Shown here one piece after another: positions 19,493 through 31,678 of a DNA stretch of 64,000 nucleotides (positions are counted from its first letter, which is position 1; the number at the start of each line of letters is the position of its first letter). The stretch is from the NCBI GenBank assembly GCA_960531495.1, contig OY482850.1, forward strand, positions 5,892,166 to 5,956,165. Direction: 5' to 3'. Origin of the DNA: Zeus faber (taxonomy: Eukaryota > Chordata > Actinopteri > Zeiformes > Zeidae). The notes beneath the pieces were generated by a model, which was given only the letters and a program-made list of their open reading frames with translations, was not told the DNA's origin and did no database searches. The position numbers were made by a program, and so were the translations under genes.

Positions 19493-22400
19493 CTTCTTCT
19501 TTAGGTTGCTCCCGTTAGGGGTCGCCATTGCAGATCATCTGCCTCCAATACATTATGTTCTGTGCATCTTCCTCCTTACACCAATCGCCTGCATGTCCTC
19601 CCTCACCACATCCATAAAGCTTCTCTTTGGCCTTCCTCTTTTCCTCTTGCCTCTTGGGAGAAGGATCCTCAGCATCCTTCTCCCAATGTAACTCTCATCT
19701 CTCCTACACACGTGTCCAAACCATCTCAATCTGGCCTCTCTCACTTTTCCACCAAACTGTCCAACCTGAGCTGTCCCTCTAATGTACTCATTCTTAATCC
19801 TGTCCATCCTTGTCACTCCCAATGAAAATCTCAACATCGTCAGCTCTGCCACCTCCAGTTCAGCCACCTGCCTTTTTGTCAGTGCCACCGCCTCTAAACC
19901 CTACAACATGGCTGGTCTCACTACCGTCCTGTAGACCTTCCCCTTCACTCTGGCTGGAACCCTTCTGTCACAGATCACTCCGGATACTCTTCTCCACCCA
20001 CTCCACCCTGCCTGTACTCTCTTCTTCACCTCTCTCCTGCACTCTCCGCTGCTTTGGACGGTTGACCCCAAGTACTTGAACTCATCCGCCTTCTCCACCT
20101 CCACTCCTTGCATTCTCAGCTTTTCGCCGCTCTCCCTCCCATTCAGCGACATGTATTGTGTCTTACTCCTGCTGACTTTCATTCCTCTTCTCTCTAATGC
20201 ATGCCTCCACTTCTCCAGGCTCTCCTCAACCTGCTCCCTACTCTCGCTACAGATCACAATGTCATCCGCGAACATCATAGTCCACGGAGACCCCTGCTTG
20301 ATTTCATCTGTTAACCTGTCCATCACCATTGCAAACAAGAAAGGGCTCAGAGCTGATCCTTGATGCAATCCCACCTCCACTTTGAATGCCTTCATCACGT
20401 CTACTGCACACCTTACTACTGTCTGTCTGCCCTCATACATATCCTGTACAATTCTTATCTACTTCTCTGCCACCCCCGACTTCCTCATGCAATACCACAC
20501 TTACTCTCTCGGCAACCTATCGTATGCTTTCTCTAAATCCACAAAGACGCAGCGCAACTCCCTCTGGCCTTCCCTGTACTTCTCCATCAGCATTCTTAAA
20601 GAAAACATGGCATCTGTAGTACTCCTTCCTGGCATGAAACCATACTGCTGCTCGCTGATCTCCACCTCTCCCCTTAACCTAGCCTCCACTACCCTTTCCC
20701 ATAGCTTCGTGTTGCTGATCAGCTTTATTCCCCTGTAGTTACTACACCTCTGTATGTCTCCCTTATTCTTGAAGATGGGTACCAGTACACTTCTTCTCCA
20801 CTCCTCCGGCATCCTCGGATGCCCTTTCTAAGATGGTGTTAAACAGTCTTGTTAGGAACACCACTGCCATCTCACCTAAACATTTCCATGCTTCCCCAGG
20901 TTTGTCATCTGGGCCAACTGCCTTTCCATTCTTCATCTTCTTTAATGCTGTTCTCACCTCATCCTTGCTAATTTGCTGCACTTCTTGACCCACTATCCCC
21001 ACATCATCCACTCTTCTCTCCCTCTCATTTTCTTCATTCATCAACTCCTCAAAGTACTCCTTCCACCTTCTCAACACACTCTCCTAACTAGTCAGCACAT
21101 TCCCATCATTATCCTTCATCACCCTAACCTGCTGTACATCCTTCCCAGCTTGGTCCCTTTGTCCTGCCGATTCGGTACAAGTCCTTTTCTCCTTCCTTAC
21201 TGTCCAACCTCTCATACAACTCGTCGTATGTCTTTTCCTTTGCCTTTGCCACTTCTCTCTTCGCCTTGCGCCGCATCAGCTTGTACTGCTGTATACTCTC
21301 TTCATCTTTCTTACAATCCCATTTCTTCTTCGCCAACCTCTTTTGCGCTATGCTCTCCTGTACTTCCTCATTCCACTTCCAAAGGTCCTTGTCTTCCTTC
21401 TTCTTCCTGATGATACATGATACACCGAGTACCTTCTTGGCCGTCTCCCTCACCACTTCTGCAGTTGTTTCCCAGTCATCTGGTGACCATTCCCACCTAT
21501 TGCCTGCCTTACCTCTTCCCTAAATTAGATGCAACAGTCCTCCTTTTTCAACTTCCACCATTTTATCTTTGGCTCTTCTTTCACTCTCTTCCTCTTCCTG
21601 ACCTCCAGAGTCATCCTACAGATCACCAACCCATGCTGCCCAGCAACCCACTCCCCTACCACCACTTTGCAGTCGCTAATCTCTTTCAGATTGCACCTCC
21701 TGCATAAGATGTAGTCCACCTTTGTGCACCTTCCTCCACTCTTGTTTGTTCTTACCTTTTCTTGAAATACGTATTCACAACAGCCAATTCCAACCTTTTG
21801 GCAAAATCCACAACCAACCATATCCACAACCATCTGTCCTTCCACATTCCTCTTTGACACCATACATACCCATCACCTTCTCGTCACCTAGGTCTCTGAT
21901 CCCCTCGCCAACATGCCCATTGAGATCTGCTCCAACGACCACTCTCTCTCTCTTGGGGACGCTCTCCACCACTACATCCAACTCACTAAAGAATCCTTCT
22001 TTCTCATCCATCTCACACCCAACTTGGGGAGCATATGCACTGACCACATTCATTATCACCCCACCAATTTCCAGCTTCATGCTCATCACTCTGCCCGACA
22101 CTCTCGTCACCTCCAAAACACTGTTGACATATTCTTCCTTCAAGACTATCCCTACCCCATTTCTCCTGCCATCCACTCCATGGTAGAACAGTTTGTACCC
22201 AGCTCCGATACTCCTGGCCTTACTCCCCTTCCACCTGGTCTCTTGTACACATAGTACATCTACCTTCCTTCTCTCCATCATGTCAGCCAGCACTCTCTCT
22301 TTACCCTTCATAGTGCCAACGTTCAAAGTTCCTACTCTCAACTCTACACTCCAACCCTTCTTTCTCTCCTGCTGTCTCCGGACACGCCTTCCCCCTCTTC

Positions 22401-22612
22401 TTCTTCTTCTTCTTCTTCTTCTTCTTCTTCGGCTGACAGAAGCACAATTTCCGCTGGCATCCTGTTGGCTAACAGTGGCGGTCCTGGTTAATTGTTTGAT
22501 GTGGCATGGTTTTTACGCCAGATGCCCTTCCTGACACAACCCTCTCTTTTCAGCCAGGCTTGGGACCGGCACTGATGATACACTGGCTTGTGCACCCCAG
22601 TGGCTAGATTTC
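19493..22612 (-). mobile_element. RTE-type non-LTR retrotransposon (LINE), nearly full length, inactive
   Basis: This 3.12-kb element is bounded by a perfect 15-bp target-site duplication. On the minus strand it runs from a GC-rich 5' leader with a TTC/GAA run, through an endonuclease-reverse transcriptase gene, to a short 3' end rich in AAGAAG. RTE elements encode an APE-type endonuclease and reverse transcriptase and are usually 3-3.5 kb, so this copy is essentially complete in length. The reading frame is disrupted in several places. A nearly identical truncated copy lies at 27266-27640. Confidence 0.92.
19553..22341 (-). pseudogene. RTE endonuclease-reverse transcriptase pseudogene
   Basis: From ATG at 22341: endonuclease motifs MRVGTLNVGTMKGKERVLAD, DVLCVQETRWKG and VVVGADLNGHVG (22341-21900), then YILCRRCNLKEISDC (about 21700). 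The RT follows with GKAVGPDD (about 20910), VLVPIFKNKGDIQRCSNYRG (about 20770), CVFVDLEKAYDR (about 20520), GLHQGSALSPFLFAMVMD (about 20340) and the catalytic FADDIVICSE (about 20270). The C-terminal RLRWFGHVCRRDESYIGRR is at about 19710. Catalytic residues survive, but the frame shifts near 21840 and stops near 21525, with further shifts near 21120, 20800 and 19900; at least five disruptions in all. Confidence 0.9.
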
Positions 22613-22613
22613 G

Positions 22614-22695
22614 CTGGCCACAAGTATAAATAATAATATTGATGATTTTTTTTTCTGGCCACAAGGATAAATAATAATATTGATGATGATGATGC
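22614..22695. repeat. 41-bp local tandem duplication at the LINE target
   Basis: CTGGCCACAAG(T/G)ATAAATAA with its following AATATTGATGA stretch occurs at 22614 and again at 22655. The LINE's target-site duplication is the first half of this unit, so the LINE entered one copy of a pre-existing direct repeat. Confidence 0.85.
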
Positions 22696-22738
22696 TGATG
22701 ATGATGGTGATGATGATGATGATGACGATGATGATGCG
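22681..22738. repeat. (GAT)n trinucleotide tract
   Basis: Imperfect TGATGATGA units over about 58 bp. Confidence 0.9.
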
Positions 22739-22935
22739 CAGCAGGAATGGCGTTCTGCGCTGATCCCCTCTGCAAGACGGACACACATTAAGAAAGCTCC
22801 CTGCCCCAAGTCGGACCAACCAGCGCTGTGCGGGTGCTGATTTGGCCAATTCGAGGCAGCTTGGCGGCCACGGGAAAGGGAGCCATGCTGTCGTCTGCAG
22901 CTGGTGCTTGACCGCGCCCCTTGGTCCGCCACACA

Positions 22936-22953
22936 CACACACTGAAGTCCCCT

Positions 22954-22999
<46 letters not shown>
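22936..22999. repeat. (CA)n microsatellite
   Basis: CA units with one TCC interruption near 22950. Confidence 0.95.
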
Positions 23000-23001
<2 letters not shown>

Positions 23002-23309
23002 TAACCTTTATGAAAGATTGAGCTCTTTGGAGAACTGTTAAATATCCATGGGAAGTGGAAGTTGTGTAATGGAATGACAGTTGTGATCTCAAGATGTTGT
23101 GGTATGTGTGCCTCTTTATCTTCTTTGTTAGTCTTTGTGTGTGTGTGTTTGTGAGAGAGAGAGAGAGAGAGAGACTGCGTTTTGTGTTTGTGTATGTGTG
23201 CGTTTTTGCTGTGTGTGTGTATGTGCATGTTTTGTGTCATGATATGGGTGTGCATTGTGCACGGTTTGGATAGAATGGGATTGTATGTCGGGATGCACCT
23301 CCCAGTTTG

Positions 23310-23398
23310 TTCTTTGTGTGTGTGTGTGCGCCTGTGTGTGTGTGTGTGTGTGTGCGTGTCTGCGTGTGTGCGTGTCTGCGTATGTGTGTGGGCGTGTC

Positions 23399-23434
<36 letters not shown>
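23310..23434. repeat. compound GT/GTGC microsatellite
   Basis: GT units mixed with GTGCGTGTCTGC-type higher-order repeats, then a clean GT tract (23403-23434). A GA tract lies at 23154-23174. The open frames across it are repeat artefacts. Confidence 0.9.
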
Positions 23435-23435
<1 letters not shown>

Positions 23436-23934
23436 CCGCCCTCTCTCTTTTGACCTTTCCCGACAGTCTCTGTGTTTGCCAGATGATGAGATTTTAATGC
23501 CAGCGCCGGCTGACAGGCAGCGCCAATTGAAGGCGTCCCCTTTGAATCAAACTTACGGCAGCGTCTGATTCTGAATATTCAACTTAAATGATTTATATTT
23601 TAGTTTATATTGTAATTTTAATCTTCCAGCGGCATTTTGCGAAATTAAAACGTCTTCATATTGAGCTTAATGATTTTCTACCACAACCAAAGCAATTTCT
23701 CACGTCAGATCGTCAGACATTCATTTGCATGACCAAGGGTTAATTTAGGATTATATAACATGGGATTTTGAATTTGGCTATTAGAACATATTATGATATT
23801 GTATATTTGTAAATAAGAAGATAAGATAATAATAGTGCTTAATTGATTTTGTAGAGGAAACTCAGACGTTGCAACAGCTCAGTGGGAACATAAGCACAGT
23901 GACAAGGTGAGTGACAAGGTAAACACTTTATTCA

Positions 23935-24290
23935 CAATATATATATAAATATATATATAAATATATAATATATATAATATAAATAACACTAATATTGTAA
24001 TAATATTCTACATATACAATATATATATTCAGTATATACAGTGAATATATATATATCTAGTGTATATATGCACTATATCTGATAATAGCCTGTCTCAAAA
24101 TATAATATCTGATAATATATATATATATATATATATTAAAAATTTTGAGGGGTGAAAGGGGGAATATATGTATTATATATATTGTAAATGTACAGTATAT
24201 AGGCTATTAGGAGATATTGTGTGTATGTATATATATGTATATGTATATACATATATTATATAATGTGTATGTACATACAGTATATATATG
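23935..24290. repeat. AT-rich imperfect TATA tract
   Basis: Long stretches of ATATATA and ATAATATATA with imperfect palindromes. No coding content. Confidence 0.8.
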
Positions 24291-24440
24291 GTGGAAAACA
24301 AGCAGAGGAAAGGTAAATAAGCGATACAGGAATGCAAAGAAATTAAATGGAACCATTTCTACATGGAAATGTTATTTTAGTGCCAGTAGAGGACCAGTAG
24401 TTGGGTGGAAGTGAGAGATTCTACTATGAGAAATGTAGAC

Positions 24441-24441
<1 letters not shown>

Positions 24442-24488
<47 letters not shown>
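24442..24488. repeat. (GA)n microsatellite
   Basis: About 22 AG units, ending in GAGTGAGTGC. Confidence 0.95.
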
Positions 24489-24489
<1 letters not shown>

Positions 24490-24957
24490 GTGCATCATCC
24501 TGGTGAGACGAGGAGTGGTGGAACAAAGGGAACACATTATGACCCAACCGCCGACATCCTCGGCCTCACCGTTCATATGTCATTCACAGGAGGCTCCCCC
24601 TCCTCCTTACCCTCTCTGCAGCTCCCTCCCTGTTCGCTGAGGCTGCTTCCATTATCATCCCCCTCTTTTTCTTTCTCTTTCCTTTTTTTATAACCTCTGC
24701 ACCGCTCTTCAGCCCTACGCCTCCTTTTCAGCCTTGACCTCCTCGACCTCCTTGGCCACTTTTATCTACGCCTACAAAGGGCCCCCGGCGCCTCTTACTG
24801 TGTGCCGCGTGTCTTCTGGCTTCCCGCGGCGGACCGCTGTTAAAAATTTCATCAGCTAGGTGTTCCCTTGTGCCAGCTTGGCCAGGGTGAATGCCAAGTC
24901 CTCCCCGGGAAGTAGAGGCTAATTATGTTCCATTAAAGTTCCCAGAGTGCGGTGAGG

Positions 24958-24958
24958 T

Positions 24959-24990
<32 letters not shown>

Positions 24991-25035
24991 TGACAGGCAG
25001 ATAGACAGACAGATAGATATAGAGATAGATAGATC
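24958..25035. repeat. (GACA)n/(GATA)n tetranucleotide tract
   Basis: GACAGACA units pass into GATAGATA units. Confidence 0.93.
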
Positions 25036-25658
25036 AGGGTGATAAGCACAGAAAGTAAAGGTATGCCAAGGGTTCCTTACTGTCATTGGTGTGTTTTTCT
25101 CACTTGGCCTTCTGGAAGGAAGCAAACTCACTGATAACAAAGAGCTGCCAAACGTTCCACTGCCCTGCGGTCAAGTGAGCTGTTGAAGTTCAATCGCCGC
25201 AGTAAAAACTTTGTTGTGTGACTATTTGTTCATATTTATTACAGATACATAGATACATAGATACATACAGACATTATATTTACTGGTGTTGCTATTTGTT
25301 TGATCTTCAACGCCAAACAGTGTTTAAGTCTACAGAGACTCATTAAGAATGGTTGAATTTATTAAAAAAAACATATATATTGTCAACTATTTAATGGTTC
25401 AAGGACTTCAGAATAAAACAAAACAAAACAACACAAGTACACAGAGCGCACAGATATTTTGAAGTGTTAAGGCACTGTTGTTGTTTTTTTTCCGTTCCTT
25501 TCCTCATAAATAATTGGGGCTTTTGGCATTTTAACAAAATATCTCAAACACAAAACACAAAAGACCTTTCGCTGGAAGCAAACAATTCGTAAATATTCAT
25601 ACATTTCAGTACGTCATATTTTCTTTTGGGCAGGCGGTGGAAAGAGCGTCGCCGGTGA

Positions 25659-25660
<2 letters not shown>

Positions 25661-25709
<49 letters not shown>

Positions 25710-25728
25710 GTGTGTGTGTGTGTGTGCG
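25661..25728. repeat. (GT)n microsatellite
   Basis: About 33 GT units with one GC step. Confidence 0.95.
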
Positions 25729-25892
25729 CGAAAGGCTCACCGGTGGAATTATTTCTCCTATCGAGTTGTTTCCCCAGAAATACTCATGTTAAAGCGCACG
25801 CAAGGAGAAAAGATTGCAATGTACAAGTGCCTCCTACAAGAGATTTATAATTGAGTTTGCTAATAGTACAGCTTTTGGAGAAATATGCACAG

Positions 25893-25893
<1 letters not shown>

Positions 25894-25966
<73 letters not shown>
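25894..25966. repeat. (CA)n microsatellite
   Basis: About 35 uninterrupted CA units. Confidence 0.96.
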
Positions 25967-27265
25967 TATATAGTTTCCCTGCTTACACGCTTAAAATGTA
26001 ATGTCAATGAAAGCACAGGAACGAGCAAAAATCGGAATAAAAACACTTGCCCTGCTATAGTGATGTTAAAGCTACTTTACTGAATATTTTCTGTGTAAAA
26101 TACAATGATACCGTGAGGATACCGTGTCATGCAAAGAAACTCGGAATGTTTATAGTTACTTATTTCCCAGCCACATTTTGTATTGTAGAGAGAAATTTCA
26201 AAGACATTTGCTCATGAACCAATCCCATTACAATATAGTAGGAACCTTGAGTTATAATTTGACTTTTTCCTCACGCATCACCAAGGCCAGATGGGTTGCG
26301 CTGGTACCTTTTCCCAAAAGACAAACAATATCCAACGTGAAAAAGAAACTCCTAAATACATTTTTCAAAGCAATGGCTCTGCAATTTGAAACGACTGAAT
26401 TTGCCTTCGCAAGTTGTCTGTTCTCCTAGTCTGTAGAGTTCATCGGATAAGCAAAGTATTGACTTGCCTCTAACAAATTGGAAACTGATGCAAAATTAAA
26501 TTATGTGACACTTGTCACCATGACAGAAGCCAGTTACGACTGGAGCTGTTTTCACGTCGCCTAGCGGGAATTCACTGGAACCTACGACGTCTACTCTTGG
26601 CCCCCGACTAGCGATCAGCTTCTCTGTTGACAATTTCAAGCCACACCTTGGGTCCTCTTTGGTGACCTTCATAGCAACGCGGCATAACTGCAAAGAAGAT
26701 GATGAGTGCTTGCCCAGGGACCAGACAGCGAGGTACTGAACCCCGGCAGGAAACTAAAAGGTTCCTCCATCTCTGGCGTCTTCCAACGCCTCCACCTCCG
26801 ACACCCTCACACATTCATTATGCACTTCTGGAAACTTAAATAAACATGTTTTTTGTCCCCTGACGACACACGCAGCTCGGTGACAAAAAAAATGATCCCG
26901 GCAGAGCACCAAAACAATTTGGTTTGTCTTCAGTGAGACACAGAAGTCAGGCAGTGACCAAGATCCCTACCAAGATCTCTGCTCCACCAAATGTTGCTTC
27001 TCACAGCTGCTGCTGGCAAAGCTTTGCCTCCACCACCCCAGCCTCCATCGTTCTCGTTCCGAGCCCAAGCATGGCTCAAAGGTTAAACTGAATTGAGGCA
27101 TTGAACTGTATTTCAATATTTTGCTTTGGGCCCAGTATGTTTTTTTTTTGCATTGCGCTCCCTGCTTAGCATGCTGCTTGGATAATCCAGGGAGCATCTT
27201 AAAGAGTATAAGTGTATATCCATTTATTTGTTGCAATAAATGGTTAAACTATGATAAGAAGAATA

Positions 27266-27640
27266 CTTCTTCTTTGGGCTGCACTTGTAAGGGGTCGCCA
27301 CAGCAGATCATCTGCCTCCAATACCTTCTGTTCTGTGCATCTTCCTCCTTACACCAATCGCCTGCATGTCCTCCCTCACCACATCCATAAAGCTTCTCTT
27401 TGGCCTTCCTCTTTTCCTCTTGCCTCTTGGGAGAAGGATCCTCAGCCTCCTTCTCCCAATGTAACTCTCATCTCTCCTACACACGTGTCCAAACCGTCTC
27501 AATCTGGCCTCTCTCACTTTTCCACCAAACTGTCCAACCTGAGCTGTCCCTCTAATGTACTCATTCTTAATCCTGTCCATCCTTGTCACTCCCAATGACA
27601 ATCTCAACATCCTCAACTCATCCTCCAGTTCAGCCACCCA
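27266..27640 (-). mobile_element. 5'-truncated RTE LINE copy (3' end only)
   Basis: It repeats the last 0.37 kb of the 19493 LINE almost base for base, including RLRRFGHVCRRDESYIGRRR and the terminal CTTCTTCTTT. It lacks the rest, as is typical of aborted LINE reverse transcription. A possible 8-bp target duplication (CTATGATA) lies at 27249-27256 and 27643-27650. Confidence 0.88.
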
Positions 27641-27765
27641 TCCTATGATATAATTATAGAACCCAGAACCGCGATTGTGGCGCTGCCCCCACGACATTTC
27701 ACTGCATATATGTATGGAAAAAATAATGTCGTGAAGTTGAACTTGAACTTTACCACAAACCAGGT

Positions 27766-27782
27766 GTCTCTGTGGCGCAATT

Positions 27783-27822
<40 letters not shown>

Positions 27823-27839
27823 GAGCCCACCCAGGGACG
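27766..27839 (+). tRNA. tRNA-Asn (anticodon GTT)
   Basis: A 74-base cloverleaf. The acceptor stem GTCTCTG/CAGGGAC pairs fully with one G-T. The D arm is GCGC...GCGC, the anticodon arm TTCGG-CTGTTAA-CCGAA has GTT at 27800-27802, and the T arm is GGTGG-TTCGAGC-CCACC. The A box TGGCGCAATTGG and B box GGTTCGAGCC are intact. From memory it is almost identical to mammalian tRNA-Asn. No CCA is encoded, as expected for a nuclear gene. The nearest run of four or more T downstream is at 27953, unusually far. Confidence 0.95.
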
Positions 27840-28206
27840 GCCTGCCTCTGCATGGGGCGCGGTCTCTCTTTACCCTCCATAGTGCAGACGCGGAGAGGCT
27901 CGGCCACGCGTCTTCCTCCGCTGCTGTCTCTGCACACACCCTCCTCTTCTTCTTTTTCTCTGATACTTCTATGCAGAGTCAATTCAACAAATTATACTTC
28001 TTTCCCTGTTTATAAAATCGGTTGGCATCTTGTTGGAATTCCGTATAAAATCACAATAACAGCGGCCACGTTGAATTGGAGCGCAATTTTATTTTATTTT
28101 TTTAGCAATTTATGCGCTCAGAGTCCCAGAGGGGAAGGAAATTATTCTGAATTTGCTGCCTTAATTGGCGGCCACTATATAAATAGCAATAAAGAGAGAG
28201 AGCGAG

Positions 28207-28207
<1 letters not shown>

Positions 28208-28303
<96 letters not shown>

Positions 28304-28328
28304 ACACACACACACACACACACACACA
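28208..28328. repeat. (CA)n microsatellite
   Basis: About 60 CA units with one CCCA interruption near 28301. Confidence 0.97.
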
Positions 28329-28329
28329 G

Positions 28330-28650
28330 GGAAGATAAAACCAAACACAAGTAAACGCATATACTGCCACGCAGGGGCCTGTGGCTCCATGTTGCTAGTC
28401 CTGCCATGGCAGATGTCTTGGTTAAGTAGTGGTGTTCAGGGGCCCCCTGCGATCCAGCGAGGAGTGCGTCCTCAGGAAGCGCCAACCTGCGGATGAGCAA
28501 AATGCTCTCAAACAAACACGACGGACATATGAGCGTGATGACGCACACATCTAGGTGCATCGAAGTAGCTCGGCTTTGGGACTGAATTTAACTTTTTCAG
28601 TGAAAAGAAAGAAAAAAACAGAGAAATGTTATTGTCTCAGTTTATTAACC

Positions 28651-28681
<31 letters not shown>

Positions 28682-29582
28682 TTAATAATGATTACAAAAA
28701 GATAAACAAATTTTAATACCCAAGGGCTGTTACTGATAATAAGTGCATTATCTAATTTTGGGGGCCTACAGTGTATTTACAGTATATATAATAATTTTAA
28801 AAAGGGTTAGTTCTTTCAACTTGTACTTTTAAGAAAGATTTGTACAGTCAGGAGTACTTTCATGATTTTTTCACTGCCTATTGATTGGTATCTGGTTTAC
28901 ATTAACAAGTTATTTTTTGTTTGCATGTTAATATTCATGTTTTAAAATTTAGCTGAAAACAGTTCACTGTCTGTGTGACTGTTGGGCATATAAGAGAAAA
29001 AAATGATGTAAGACAAAACTATTTTTTAACTATCATTTATATTATGTAAACAATATAATTGTAAATATTATATTTTAAACGTATCTAATAATTTATTTTA
29101 AACACATATTTTGAAATGAAATGTCCTTATTTGGCAACAATTTAAATTTAATATGGACTATGGATTTTTGCGAGGGCACCCAGTGAGCTAAGTGTATTTA
29201 GGCCACAGCCCTTGAGGATTCTGATTGGTTTACAAAATAATTATAATCATTAATTTGTTTAAATTTGCTCCGGGTATCCCACTTGCATTCTCCCTGCTTA
29301 CATAAATGATCACAAAGCTTGTAATCATTGCCATGGATGCAAGGTTTGGGCAGATTGGACCAGAGGAAGTGTAGGGGCCTGGTCCTGGAACTCAGCCGGC
29401 CAGCCCGGGATCCAGGCCCTGGAGTCTTGGGGCGGGTAGTGGCCATGGTCCCCACCACCATCCGTGCAAAGTTTGGGGCAGATTGGACCAGAAGTGGATG
29501 TAAGGCAGACAGAGAAATCTAAAATTATGTATACTAAATATGTATTAAATTTGACTTTGCTGCTCAAACTAGGAACGTGATT
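28330..29582. other. no gene recognised; AAT tract and a 35-bp direct repeat
   Basis: Mostly AT-rich. An (AAT)n tract lies at about 28650-28690. TGCAA(A/G)GTTTGGG-CAGATTGGACCAGA occurs twice, near 29338 and 29464, 126 bases apart. Confidence 0.5.
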
Positions 29583-30757
29583 TCTTTCTGGTGTATCCGG
29601 TAATATGGACAATGACAAAGCGGCGTCATACAATCTGCGGAGGGCGCTAAACAGATGTACAGAGAGACTGTGGAGCTACAGATGGAGCGGGACACCAGAC
29701 GCTTGTGGGAGGCGCTGCGGACGATAACAAACTACAAGAGCAGTTCCTCCCCAGCCACGAGTCTGGACGCCTCCCTAGCCAACGAACTGAACTCCTTTCA
29801 TGCGCGGTTTGAGTCTGGCAACAGCACGCTAGCTCACCGGCTAATTGGAGTTACACAGCTGGGGATGAGCGCGCACTCTCGGTGTCAGTGCATGACGTCA
29901 GGAAGGCTCTGATGCGGGTGAACACCAGGAAAGCTGCGGGCCAAGACGGCATATCTGGGCGAGTACTGAAGACCTGTGCTAACCAGCTAGCTCCGGTTTT
30001 CACTACAATATTCAACATTTCCCTGGCTGAATCAGTGGTCCCGTCCTGCTTCAAGAGGTCCACCGTCGTTCCTGTCCCGAAGATCGCCTCTCCTGCCTGC
30101 CTGAATGACTACCCTCTGAATGGTGGCCCTCACCTCGGCGGTCATGAAGTGTTTCGAGAGGCTGATTTAGGATTATATCTGCGCCTGCCTCCCCCGCACC
30201 TTGGACCCGTTACAGTTCACGTACTGGCAGAACAGATCCACGGATGACGCGTCTACCAGGTACTGCACGCCACGCTCACGCACCTGGGTGGCCAGAAGGG
30301 GGCCTACGTGAGAATGCTGTTCATCGATTACAGTTCAGCTTTCAATACCATAGTCCCCACCAGACTGGCTGTCAAGCTGAAGGAGCTTGGACTGAATACT
30401 CCACTGTGCGCCTGGCTCCTGGACTTCCTCACAGCCTGGCCCCAGGTGGTTAGGGTGGGGAAGCACATGTCCAGCTCCCTCACCCTGAACACAGGATCCC
30501 CCCAGGGCTGCGTCCTCAGCCCCCTACTGTACTCCCTGTACACACTTGACTGTGTGGCCAGGTCCAGCTCCAACACCATCGTCAAGTTTGCTGACGACAC
30601 CGTTGTCGTGGGCCTGATCACCGACTGCCATGAGAAGGCCTACCGCGAGGAGGTGGCTGACCTGTCATTCTGGTGCCAGGACAACAGCCTCCACCTGAAC
30701 GTCAGCAAAACTAAGGAGCTGATTGTGGACTTTAGGCGAGGATTACAATCGAGGGCA
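29583..30757 (+). mobile_element. L2/jockey-type LINE fragment, copy A (reverse transcriptase)
   Basis: The coding remnants, in order, are LRRALKQMYRETVELQMERD and DTRRLWEALRTITNYKSSSS (from 29632), VRKALMRVNTRKAAGQDGIS (29893), [20 protein letters not shown] (30314), [17 protein letters not shown] and [11 protein letters not shown] (30580). These are RT motifs of CR1/L2-group LINEs common in fish. The frame shifts at least three times, near 29660, 29890 and 30150. The endonuclease end is missing, and the 3' part stops abruptly where GC-rich sequence begins. Confidence 0.85.
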
Positions 30758-31614
30758 TGGTTGGCTGGGGTGTGGCTGGGTGGGCCCCCCTGCCGGCTGG
30801 GCTGGAGTCCTGGCAGCTTGCACCTGGTGGCTTAAGGTGTGGTGCGACCTGGCGGGGCTGCGGAGAGCGCCGCTGGGTGCCTTCCAGGGGCCCTGGGGGG
30901 GCTGCTTGCTGTTGTGGGTTTGGGTTGGGGTGTGGGGGGTGGCTGTCGGCTTTTTGCTCCTGCTGCGCTGCTTCTCTGTAGTGGGCACCCGGGTGCTGGG
31001 TGTGATGGAGGGCCCGTATATCTGGCAGCCTGCTGGCATCGGCAAGGGCGGGCTAACATCCAGGTGCCTCGCGCTGAGCACACTCTGCTATGTGGATGAG
31101 CACTCAGCGCTCATGCTGGGTGGGGCATCTGGTCGGCAGCGGTGGGGAGGGCCTTGCCCTTATGGGGGCGTAGTTGGGCATGGGGGTCCCGCCGGCTTGC
31201 CTCCGGGGCAGGCGGTTCAGGCAGGGTGTCAGTGTGTTGGCGCGGGGCCGGGATCTGGGCCTTCCATCCATGCCTTGTGCCTGCGGCCAGGGTTCTGTGC
31301 CTGCCGCTGCGTCTTGTGCCTGCACTTGGGGGTGGGTTGTATGTGTGCACCCCTGGGGTGCGGGGTCTCCTTGTGCTCCCTGGGACTGGGTTATGCTGCT
31401 TGGGGCGGGGCGTGGGGGTGGCCCTCTTGGGTCCTGGGGGTCATCTATGGCCGCAGGGCAGGGTGCTTGGGGCTTTTCTGCAGCTGTCGGGTGTTTACGC
31501 GGCTGCGGAGCTTCAGGGCCCTTTCCGCTGTTTGGAGATGTCACAACATAATACCGACCTTCTACACCAGAACCAATTGGGATAAGTCATGTACACTCAT
31601 CGCTGGACACCTTA

Positions 31615-31678
<64 letters not shown>

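Larger units (their letters stand above)
22740..27265. other. 4.5-kb stretch dominated by simple repeats, no gene recognised
   Basis: I see eight or more microsatellites and AT-rich tracts but no coding region with family resemblance, no RNA gene and no mobile-element protein. Confidence 0.55.

Noticed and set aside
19431-22534. Plus-strand open frames across 19.4-22.5 kb
   Set aside because: They are the antisense shadow of the RTE LINE coding strand, with no family resemblance of their own.
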